This document shows, one piece after another, positions 1-5,298 of a stretch of DNA of 5,298 nucleotides. Every line of letters begins with the position of its first letter. Positions within the stretch are counted from its first letter, which is position 1. Location of the stretch: positions 1 through 5,298 of the forward strand of contig JAMOVB010000159.1 in the NCBI GenBank assembly GCA_027061705.1. Direction: 5' to 3'. This DNA comes from Desulfurococcales archaeon. Its GTDB lineage: Archaea; Thermoproteota; Thermoprotei_A; Sulfolobales; NBVN01. The position numbers and the translations under genes were made by a program. The notes below the pieces were generated by a model. It was not told where the DNA came from. It ran no database searches and saw nothing but the letters and a program-made list of their open reading frames with translations.

Positions 1-933
1 GACAAGCCTGTACACCTTTTCGGCGGCGGGCACCCGCTCATAATACCATTGATGATTGCGCTAGGCATAGATTCCTTTGACTCTGCCTCATATATACTGT
101 ACGCTAGAGATGGGAGGTACTTAACCGAGCACAGAACATACCGCATAGAAGAGCTGGACTACCTGCCCTGCGAATGCCCTGTCTGCAGTAGGTTCACGGC
201 GGAGGAGCTCAGATCCTTAGACGCGGGAGAGAGAACAAGACTCATAGCTAAGCATAATCTCTACGTCATAAAGAGGGAAATCAACAGAGCTAAGCAAGCC
301 ATACGTGAAGGTAGGCTTTGGGAACTTATAGAAGAGCGGGCTAGAACGCACCCCTCCGTCAGGGAGGCGTTAACACACGCTATCAAGTATATTTCGTGGA
401 TTGAGAAACTTGACCCAACAATTAAGGGACGAGCTAAGGGCGTGTTCCTATATGATGAAACCTCATACTATAGGCCAGAGCTAATAAGGCACAGGAAACG
501 TGTAAACTCGTTCGTCGAACGCAGACTGGGAAGTAGTAGCATCAAGTATGTCGTGATAGTGCCCGGAGACCCGGCTGTAAAGCCCTTACATGACAGTAAG
601 TTGTTTAAGGAGTCCCTTAAATCGGTGAGAAAGCTGGGAGTAGAGCTATCGAAGGTCATCGTGCTAATATACTTACCATTCTTCAACATCATACCTTACG
701 ACGTTGATCAAACCTATCCCTACTCACAGTTTGAAATGCCTGTAGACAGGCTGACGCTCTCGGAGATTTACCGTAGGTTATGCCTCTCGCTAAGCTCTGT
801 CATTCGAAAAGCCCTAAGATCCGGGAAGGAAGTAGTCTTAGTTCGTTCTAGAGAAGTTAAGGAATTCTGCCCGAAGGTAACGACGCTGTGTAATGTTCTC
901 GAGAAAGGACTTAAATGCATTGACGCCCCATAA
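1..933 (+). CDS. tgtA: Archaeosine tRNA-guanine(15) transglycosylase, catalytic subunit (5'-truncated by window edge)
   Basis: This enzyme exchanges guanine-15 in the D-loop of archaeal tRNA for preQ0, the first tRNA-level step of archaeosine synthesis. The frame is open from base 1: residues 1-18 (KPVHLFGGGHP...) match the family upstream of the active site, so the TTG/ATG at 49/52 are internal codons and the true start lies left of the window. Visible fragment: 310 residues. The nucleophile motif GIDSFDSASY has its Asp at fragment residue 27. The zinc site is C57, C59, C62 and H85, with the same 28-residue C-to-H spacing I recall for the Pyrococcus enzyme. Residues ~181-286 (VVIVPGDP ... 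TYPYSQFEMP) resemble the DUF5591-like domain of ArcS/archaeal TGTs. No PUA domain follows before the stop; a C2/PUA protein is encoded at 1661-2161 on the other strand. The alternative, ArcS, is less likely because the nucleophile is intact. Confidence 0.93.
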   Translation, partial: DKPVHLFGGGHPLIIPLMIALGIDSFDSASYILYARDGRYLTEHRTYRIEELDYLPCECPVCSRFTAEELRSLDAGERTRLIAKHNLYVIKREINRAKQAIREGRLWELIEERARTHPSVREALTHAIKYISWIEKLDPTIKGRAKGVFLYDETSYYRPELIRHRKRVNSFVERRLGSSSIKYVVIVPGDPAVKPLHDSKLFKESLKSVRKLGVELSKVIVLIYLPFFNIIPYDVDQTYPYSQFEMPVDRLTLSEIYRRLCLSLSSVIRKALRSGKEVVLVRSREVKEFCPKVTTLCNVLEKGLKCIDAP

Positions 934-942
934 TGTGACTTG

Positions 943-1674
943 CTACATGTAGGGCTTGGGACCGCGTTCCCTCTTAGTCGATTCAAGCATTTCCTTAAGC
1001 GCTGCCTCCGCCTCAGCAACCAGCTTAGAGTACTGCAGAAGGTCGTTAACATCCACGTTTAAGCCAAGTATTTCAGAAACTTTCTTAACGAACACTACAG
1101 CAGCTCCCGGGTCATACTTGCTGGGCTCTGTGTATGGGAGTAGGATAAGCGTTGGTATCTTCATTATGGCGAATACGGTAAAGAACGTCGCTAGCGGGCC
1201 GACTATATAAAGCCCCTTCTCCATTTGTGGTTCGTTAAAGCTCCATTCGCAGTTATTGATACAGAGCCAGCGGAATTCCTCATTCTCTACCTTAAACTTC
1301 TCATTAAGCCCTCCAGCCATAATAGCTCTGCAACCGCCTACAGACTTAAACCAGCTTGCAAACTTTAACGCATATGTAACCCTCTCAGGTGCTTGAGGCA
1401 TTGAGTTGTTAACTAGAATGAGTAGGTTCTTGTCTTCGTATGCAAAGAGCTCGTAAGGAGTCATTAATCCGTAGTCCTCCAACGCGGCGAAGTCAGGCAT
1501 GTACTTAGTCAATATATCGCCAACCTTCCTTGCCTTAAGCTTCGATACTATGTACCGCGTAGCTATGGTTCCGACATACCCGAAGCCCGGAAAACCTGTT
1601 ATTAGGGTCCAATCCCTCCTAGTCTTAAAGAGGTCCTTAAACTCATCATATATTACTATCTCAACTCGAGCCAT
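943..1674 (-). CDS. PAC2-family protein, probable proteasome assembly chaperone homologue
   Basis: A 243-residue protein of the PAC2 family, which includes the eukaryotic and archaeal 20S proteasome assembly chaperones (Pba1/Pba2, PbaA/PbaB). The family's glycine-rich N-terminal signature is GFPGFGYVG at residues 27-35, after a first strand VEIVIYDEF. An alpha/beta body follows (LLILVNNSMPQ, AIMAGGLNEK, YIVGPLATFF, LILLPYTEP), then an Ala/Glu-rich helix and a basic tail ending KPYM. The penultimate Tyr makes the end HbYX-like, the motif such chaperones use to dock into alpha-ring pockets; Pro in the hydrophobic position is atypical. I chose the ATG at 1672-1674 because the family starts just before this first strand and AGGGAGTG lies about 10 bases upstream. 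The frame is open further back to 1731, but that stretch overlaps the PUA gene. It is last in the PAN-PUA-PAC2 operon. The family is clear; the chaperone role is inferred from it and from PAN linkage. Confidence 0.88.
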   Translation of the reverse strand: MARVEIVIYDEFKDLFKTRRDWTLITGFPGFGYVGTIATRYIVSKLKARKVGDILTKYMPDFAALEDYGLMTPYELFAYEDKNLLILVNNSMPQAPERVTYALKFASWFKSVGGCRAIMAGGLNEKFKVENEEFRWLCINNCEWSFNEPQMEKGLYIVGPLATFFTVFAIMKIPTLILLPYTEPSKYDPGAAVVFVKKVSEILGLNVDVNDLLQYSKLVAEAEAALKEMLESTKRERGPKPYM

Positions 1675-2161
1675 TCTCAACACACTCCCTAAGCTTAACG
1701 GCCGCGCCCCTAATAAAATGAAGGACCTCATCAGGAGCTAGTGTTAACCTGCCGACACACAGTAAATTGTCATTCTCGTCAACAATCAACACTTCATCAC
1801 CAGCCCTGAGGCGTTCATCGATGCTTAGGATATGGCGGGCGAACAGTGTTGACCTGTAGGCCAAAACGTCCCCAGCCACCTCATTAACCACGACAGCCCG
1901 CAGACGCGGCGGCGAAACTAACTCATGCACTCGGGAAGCGAGGGGTAGTTTAATGTTAAACGTGTATGTAGCTGCAAGTATCGATGCTAGCGCCGTGCCA
2001 TTGCTCATCAGCACCTCCCTAATCCTGCCCGTACTCCGAGAGATCTTCAGTAGCACATCATCAGGTAGTGCTTCACCAACTCCCGGAACCTGAAGTTGGT
2101 ATTCAAGAATCGACCGCAGCACGCCGACTTCAGCCGGGCTTGCTCGGCGTATGATGTGCAA
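1661..2161 (-). CDS. Separate C2/PUA RNA-binding protein, probable detached C-terminal half of archaeosine TGT
   Basis: A 166-residue protein. Residues ~87-160 form a PUA domain, with the signature AGDEVLIVDENDNLLCVGRL (120-139) and then RGAAVKLRE. Residues ~10-80 (SILEYQL ... PLASRVHELV) correspond by eye to the C2 domain preceding the PUA domain in full-length archaeal TgtA such as the Pyrococcus enzyme, which has VLVVNENDELLATGQAL and GRAVKVRKG at the same places. It therefore supplies the domains missing from the TgtA at 1-933. In full-length enzymes the PUA domain binds the tRNA acceptor/CCA end and helps expose G15. The start is TTG at 2159-2161, 3 bases past the PAN stop, with GGTGG inside the last PAN codons as a possible ribosome binding site 8 bases away. 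The end overlaps the PAC2 start by 14 bases, which suggests translational coupling. It could instead be a PUA protein with another RNA target, or pair with ArcS. Confidence 0.85.
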   Translation of the reverse strand: MHIIRRASPAEVGVLRSILEYQLQVPGVGEALPDDVLLKISRSTGRIREVLMSNGTALASILAATYTFNIKLPLASRVHELVSPPRLRAVVVNEVAGDVLAYRSTLFARHILSIDERLRAGDEVLIVDENDNLLCVGRLTLAPDEVLHFIRGAAVKLRECVENGSS

Positions 2162-2164
2162 CTA

Positions 2165-3373
2165 TTAAACCACCGTATGTGTCTCCCTACTCCTAGGCTT
2201 AAATCCTTCACCAACACCGTAGGGTCTGTACCTGCCTTTCAGAACCTTGGTGATGGCGTAGAGGAAATCTGCCCTATTAACATACCTCCTACCGCCTCTT
2301 ATCGCTGAGTACCCAGCCTCAGTACATATTGCCTTGATATCAGCTCCCGTGGCACCCTCCGTAAGTCTCGCCAGCTCCTCTAAGTCGACGTCATCGCCAA
2401 GCCTCATCCGGCGTGTATGTATCTTAAATATCTCAAGCCTGCCTTTCAGGTCAGGTAACGGCACCTCAATAACCCTATCGAATCTTCCGGGCCTCAGTAG
2501 CGCCGGGTCAAGTATGTCAAGCCTATTCGTAGTTGCTATAACTTTGACCTTATCCAGCGGGTCGAAACCGTCTAGTTCGGCTAGCAACTGGGTTAACGTC
2601 CTATGTATCTCACGCTCGCCACTGGTTCCCATGTCAACCCTCTTGGAGGCTATGGCGTCTATCTCATCTATAAGTACGATAGCTGGTGCCTTCTTCCGCG
2701 CGAAGGCGAACAGCTCCCTAACAATCCTCGCACCCTCACCCACGAATTTCTGCGCGAGCTCGGAAGCCACTAGGCTTATGAACGTAGCGCTAGTCTCCCC
2801 AGCAACTGCTTTTGCTAGTAGTGTTTTGCCGCATCCTGGAGGGCCGTAGAGCAGGATACCCTTAGGAGGCTCAATACCCAACTCCCTAAACAGCTCGGGA
2901 TGCTTAAGAGGAAGCTCAACAACCTCCCTAATCTCCCTAATCTGCTCCTCAAGACCTCCAACGTCGGTATACCTTACCTTAGGCCTCTCAATAACCTCCA
3001 TGCCTCTAACATAGGGATCCTCCCTACTCGGCAGTATCTCAACTATAGCTGATCCCCTCTGATTCAGCGCCACCTTAACGCCCGGCCGTAGCTTCTCGGG
3101 GTCAACGCTGCCGGAAACCTTAACTATGAGGTGCGGGCCCGTAGTGCTCTTAACGATCGCCCTACCGTCGGGCAGAACCTCAAGTAGCGTCCCCTCTATG
3201 AGAGGTGTTGACATTAGCTTCTCTATTTCCCTCTTATAATACCCTAGCTCGTTTCGCAGATAGCTTATCTCCGCCTCAAGCTCTTGAATCCTCATCTCAA
3301 GCTGTTTAACATAGTCGGTTATGCCGCCCCTCCTCCTTGCGCCGAAGTCAACGTCCGACAAACCACCCACCAC
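2165..3373 (-). CDS. pan: Proteasome-activating nucleotidase (PAN), AAA+ ATPase of the archaeal 26S-like proteasome
   Basis: A hexameric AAA+ unfoldase that feeds substrates into the 20S proteasome; 402 residues, usual for PAN. Domains in order: an N-terminal coiled coil at ~20-54; a Pro-containing linker (STPL, 55-58); the OB domain at ~58-115; and the AAA+ module from ~130 ([12 protein letters not shown]). Motifs: Walker A GPPGCGKT 177-184; aromatic pore loop KFVGEG 209-214; Walker B VLIDEID 233-239; sensor 1 TTNR 281-284; arginine fingers R297 and R300 in RPGRFDR; sensor-2 helix GATGADI 340-346. All catalytic elements are intact. The C-terminus, ETHTVV, lacks the HbYX motif (penultimate Tyr) used to dock on and open the 20S alpha ring, and the other two reading frames do not restore one. 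The start is GTG at 3373; the next codon is also GTG. It heads the operon and is divergent from MBF1. A related AAA+ (CDC48/VAT type) is unlikely, since there is one AAA domain behind a coiled coil and OB domain. Confidence 0.95.
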   Translation of the reverse strand: MVGGLSDVDFGARRRGGITDYVKQLEMRIQELEAEISYLRNELGYYKREIEKLMSTPLIEGTLLEVLPDGRAIVKSTTGPHLIVKVSGSVDPEKLRPGVKVALNQRGSAIVEILPSREDPYVRGMEVIERPKVRYTDVGGLEEQIREIREVVELPLKHPELFRELGIEPPKGILLYGPPGCGKTLLAKAVAGETSATFISLVASELAQKFVGEGARIVRELFAFARKKAPAIVLIDEIDAIASKRVDMGTSGEREIHRTLTQLLAELDGFDPLDKVKVIATTNRLDILDPALLRPGRFDRVIEVPLPDLKGRLEIFKIHTRRMRLGDDVDLEELARLTEGATGADIKAICTEAGYSAIRGGRRYVNRADFLYAITKVLKGRYRPYGVGEGFKPRSRETHTVV

Positions 3374-3472
3374 TAGTATATAGGTTGCTAGAAAACCTAA
3401 AATACTAAAGCCCGTTAACAGCTACACGCTACTTATTAAAGTTGATGATGCCCTAATCTTTGGGGCTTGGGT
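3374..3472. promoter_or_regulatory. Divergent promoter region between PAN and MBF1
   Basis: This is the only sizeable non-coding stretch in the window, AT-rich between two divergent starts. Rightward: CTTATTAAA (about 3432-3440) is a good archaeal TATA-box candidate, placing transcription start near 3460-3463 and leaving a leader of ~10-13 bases before GTG 3473, with GGGG at 3462-3465 as a weak ribosome binding site. Leftward: read on the minus strand, TTTAGTATTTTA (about 3398-3409) sits ~30 bases before the PAN GTG, so that mRNA would be leaderless or nearly so. Between this box and the PAN start lies an inverted repeat (3381-3399). Assignments are by eye from position and base composition; the leftward box is the weaker. 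Confidence 0.5.
3381..3399. repeat. Inverted repeat upstream of PAN
   Basis: TAGGTT (3381-3386) and its exact complement AACCTA (3394-3399) are separated by 7 bases. The dyad lies 8 bases upstream of the PAN start codon, between it and the proposed leftward TATA box. That is a typical place for an archaeal repressor operator, though a 6-base arm length is modest for AT-rich DNA and may be chance. Confidence 0.4.
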
Positions 3473-4030
3473 GTGCCGACACGCTCGGATATCATCCACT
3501 GTGAAATGTGCGGTAGACCAATGCGTAGAAGGGATGCTAACATAGTCTATATTGAAGGCGCCAGACTCGTGCTATGCCCTCAATGCTACGCCAGAGTCGC
3601 TAGGCACGCCGTTAAGGCTGAGGTCCGCCGGGAGGTCGAGAGGTTACGGAGGCCTTCCCAGCCCGCGGTACTAGGTAGGAGGCAGCGCAATCGAAGCAGG
3701 AGGCAGGGGGTCAGGCTAGATAATTACGAGGTTGTAGAGGACTACGCACAGCGCGTACGTCGGGCTAGGGAGAGACTTGGGTGGACGCAGAGGGCTCTCG
3801 CTGAGGCAGTGCGTGAGGGTGAGAACGTTATCAAGCGTATAGAGGCTGGAAGACTGCGGCCGACTATAGACCTGGCAATGCGTCTCGAGAAGGTGCTCGG
3901 TGTAAAGCTTCTCGAGCCTGTTGTTGACACTGAATCGTCCCTTTCAAGCGCGGCTCCAAAGGTCCCCGGGCCTAACGAGCTTACGTTAGGGGACATAGTA
4001 AGCATTAGGAAGAGGAAGGAGGGGAAGTAG
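3473..4030 (+). CDS. Archaeal multiprotein bridging factor 1 (MBF1), zinc ribbon plus HTH
   Basis: Archaeal MBF1 has an N-terminal zinc ribbon, a flexible basic linker and a Cro/C1-type helix-turn-helix. In S. solfataricus it is reported to bind ribosomes through the HTH, so a translational role is as likely as a transcriptional one. Here (185 residues from GTG 3473) the ribbon is HCEMCG ... LCPQC with C10, C13, C35 and C38. A very basic linker at ~58-82 (RRPSQP, RRQRNRSRR) follows, then the HTH at ~90-148 (YAQRVRRARERLGWTQRAL ... IKRIEAGRLRPT) and a polar C-terminal tail ending GDIVSIRKRKEGK. I prefer GTG 3473 because GGGG lies 7 bases upstream; the in-frame TTG at 3467 would add two residues but leaves only 1 base to that GGGG. 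It is first in an operon with hflX, 6 bases downstream. A plain XRE repressor is unlikely given the paired zinc ribbon. Confidence 0.92.
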   Translation: MPTRSDIIHCEMCGRPMRRRDANIVYIEGARLVLCPQCYARVARHAVKAEVRREVERLRRPSQPAVLGRRQRNRSRRQGVRLDNYEVVEDYAQRVRRARERLGWTQRALAEAVREGENVIKRIEAGRLRPTIDLAMRLEKVLGVKLLEPVVDTESSLSSAAPKVPGPNELTLGDIVSIRKRKEGK

Positions 4031-4036
4031 GGAGTT

Positions 4037-5173
4037 ATGAGATGGGCTAGGCGAAAAGCGCTACTTATAGTCAAGCGTAGTGATTTAAGCGAGGCTAAGT
4101 CGTTACTAGGATGCCTTAGTGACGTGGAGCTACTGGACACCATAGTTCTTAGGGACGATTATAGGGTTGACTCGTCAACCTACATTCGTAGAGGGAAGCT
4201 TGAAGAGCTGAGGAATGAGTTTGAGAATGCCGGCCTTAACACGGTCTATGTGTACGATATTCTCAAACCTAGGCAAGCGATAAGCTTGATGAGAGAGTTT
4301 AGAGCTGAGGTTAGGGATAAGGTTGGGCTAATACTTGAGATATTCGCAGCACACGCAGGCTCGAGAGAGGCTAAGCTACAGATAGAGATGGCAGATATCC
4401 TGCATAAGTTGCCGCTAATTAAGGAGTGGATACGTAGGTCTAAGATGCGTGAGTTCCCTGGCTTCATGGGTCCGGGCAGGTACGCAGTTGACGCGTACTA
4501 TACTCACATAAGACGTAGGTTGAGTAAAATAAGGCGCGAGCTTGAGGAGCTTAGACGTAGGCGCTCCATAGCCCGTTCATTAAGGAGTAAGAGAGGCATG
4601 CCTCAAGTAGCTATTGCCGGCTACGCTAACGCGGGTAAGACAACGCTCTTTAACCGCATCACCGGTGAGCATAAGCCAACAGGAGGTGAGATGTTCACCA
4701 CCATATCCCCCAAGTCTAAGGCCGGATATGTGGATGGGGCTAAGGTGATATTCGTCGACACTGTAGGCTTTATAAGGAACGTCCCCCACGAAGTCATTGA
4801 GGCCTTCTACGCTACGCTTGAGGAGATAGCCCTCGCCGACATCACTATACTAGTTGTTGATGTTTCGGAAGGTGCGCGTGAGTTGAGATCTAAGCTGAGA
4901 TCCTCCGTCGAAATACTGCGGAAGATAGGATATGTTGGTAAGCCACTAATTACTGCGTTAAATAAGGTTGACTTACTGTCTGGTAACCCAGCCGCCTTAG
5001 TACGGGAAATCAGTGAGTACTTAGATGAAATCTACCCCTGGAAGCACTATGAGATCCCAATCTCAGCCCTTAAGGGTATAGGCATCAGCAATTTACTTAA
5101 TCGCTTATCAGCCCTGCTAGTGAAACGCAGTGTTAAAAACGCTAGCACGGGTCACGTGCTAAGCAGTGCTTGA
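4037..5173 (+). CDS. hflX: GTPase HflX, ribosome-associated
   Basis: A 378-residue HflX-type GTPase, close to the compact archaeal forms and shorter than the bacterial protein. HflX binds the large ribosomal subunit and, in bacteria, splits stalled or stressed ribosomes. Residues ~1-110 are the N-terminal HflX domain, including LILEIFAAHAGSREAKLQIE near 98-117. A helical/coiled-coil region follows at ~112-187 with a basic RRELEELRRRR stretch. G-domain motifs: G1 GYANAGKT 195-202; G2 Thr in MFTTISP 219-225; G3 DTVGF 241-245; G4 NKVD 309-312; G5 SALKG 343-347. The linker loop reads GPGRYAVDAYY (145-155) where bacterial HflX has GPGE.Q.E.D, a divergence at a normally conserved place. Start ATG 4037 lies 6 bases after the MBF1 stop. 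Purine-rich GGAGGGG (4018-4024) and GGGAG (4030-4034) precede it, one rather far and the other rather near, so coupled translation is plausible. Confidence in the family is high. Confidence 0.95.
   Translation: MRWARRKALLIVKRSDLSEAKSLLGCLSDVELLDTIVLRDDYRVDSSTYIRRGKLEELRNEFENAGLNTVYVYDILKPRQAISLMREFRAEVRDKVGLILEIFAAHAGSREAKLQIEMADILHKLPLIKEWIRRSKMREFPGFMGPGRYAVDAYYTHIRRRLSKIRRELEELRRRRSIARSLRSKRGMPQVAIAGYANAGKTTLFNRITGEHKPTGGEMFTTISPKSKAGYVDGAKVIFVDTVGFIRNVPHEVIEAFYATLEEIALADITILVVDVSEGARELRSKLRSSVEILRKIGYVGKPLITALNKVDLLSGNPAALVREISEYLDEIYPWKHYEIPISALKGIGISNLLNRLSALLVKRSVKNASTGHVLSSA
5141..5164 (+). other. Possible RNA hairpin at the 3' end of hflX
   Basis: GCTAGCACG (5141-5149) can pair with CGTGCT (5155-5160) and, across a single bulged A, AGC (5162-5164). 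The stem is 9 bp around the 5-base loop GGTCA. It sits in codons for the poorly conserved HflX tail, just before the stop and the trm56 ribosome binding site. There is no T-run, so it is not an intrinsic terminator; it could affect translation or processing at the junction, or be chance. Confidence 0.3.
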
Positions 5174-5181
5174 GGCGGTGA
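5174..5181 (+). promoter_or_regulatory. Ribosome binding site of trm56
   Basis: GGCGGTGA matches the archaeal Shine-Dalgarno consensus GGAGGTGA with one mismatch. It begins right after the hflX stop codon and lies 3 bases before TTG 5185 but 24 bases before ATG 5206. This spacing is what decides for the TTG start of trm56. Confidence 0.55.

Positions 5182-5298
<117 letters not shown>

Noticed and set aside
49..54. TTG/ATG as the start of the first gene
   Set aside because: The same frame is open to base 1, and its first 16 codons encode conserved TgtA sequence (KPVHLFGGGHP), so the gene is cut by the window edge.
934..952. Palindrome CTACATGTAG at the convergent tgtA/PAC2 junction, considered as a terminator or binding site
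   Set aside because: It consists of the last codons and stop of PAC2 (Tyr-Met-stop), has no loop and no T-run, and is only 10 bases long; chance is sufficient. No terminator is visible in the 9-base gap.
1675..1731. Upstream extension of the PAC2 gene to 1731
   Set aside because: The extra 19 residues lie over the PUA coding sequence and resemble no family N-terminus. ATG 1674 has a ribosome binding site and sits just before the first conserved strand.
2334..2849. 171-codon plus-strand open frame within PAN
   Set aside because: It is a Ser/Ala/Leu-rich antisense shadow of the strongly conserved PAN ATPase domain, with no recognisable motif.
2924..2941. Tandem 9-base repeat CTCCCTAAT x2
   Set aside because: It encodes the repeated residues Ile-Arg-Glu in the conserved PAN sequence [10 protein letters not shown], so it is explained by coding.
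3742..4143. Minus-strand open frame across the MBF1/hflX junction
   Set aside because: It is Ser/Arg-rich low-complexity sequence antisense to two well-supported genes; no independent signal.

Overview
The window is a compact stretch of archaeal chromosome, most probably from a thermophilic crenarchaeon (Thermoproteota). The lineage call rests on gene content: an archaeosine tRNA-guanine transglycosylase whose RNA-binding PUA part is a separate gene, the proteasome-activating ATPase PAN, archaeal MBF1, a short archaeal HflX and Trm56. GTG/TTG starts and short or absent leaders fit this. No mobile element, CRISPR array, tRNA or rRNA is visible, and nearly every base is coding.

Layout: (1) Bases 1-933 (+) are the 3' part of tgtA, open at the left edge. 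It ends 9 bases from a convergent minus-strand operon. (2) That operon is read leftwards from about 3373 as PAN (2165-3373), a C2/PUA-domain protein (1661-2161) and a PAC2-family protein (943-1674). PAN and the PUA gene are 3 bases apart; the PUA and PAC2 genes overlap by 14. (3) A ~100 bp divergent promoter region (3374-3472) separates it from (4) a rightward operon: MBF1 (3473-4030), HflX (4037-5173) and trm56 (from about 5185, cut by the right edge).

How the genes fit together: the left and middle parts mix tRNA modification with proteasome function. The PUA protein aligns by eye with the C2 and PUA domains missing from this TgtA, so the two look like halves of a split archaeosine transglycosylase, yet the PUA half is co-transcribed with proteasome genes. 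PAN lacks the C-terminal HbYX motif used to dock on and open the 20S proteasome, while the PAC2 protein ends in Pro-Tyr-Met, an HbYX-like tail. The right operon is translation-related: a ribosome-associated HTH protein, a ribosome-splitting GTPase and a tRNA C56 2'-O-methylase.

I see no wholly new system. The points deserving a second look are the split transglycosylase, its linkage to PAN and PAC2, and the HbYX distribution. All family assignments were made by eye, without database searches.
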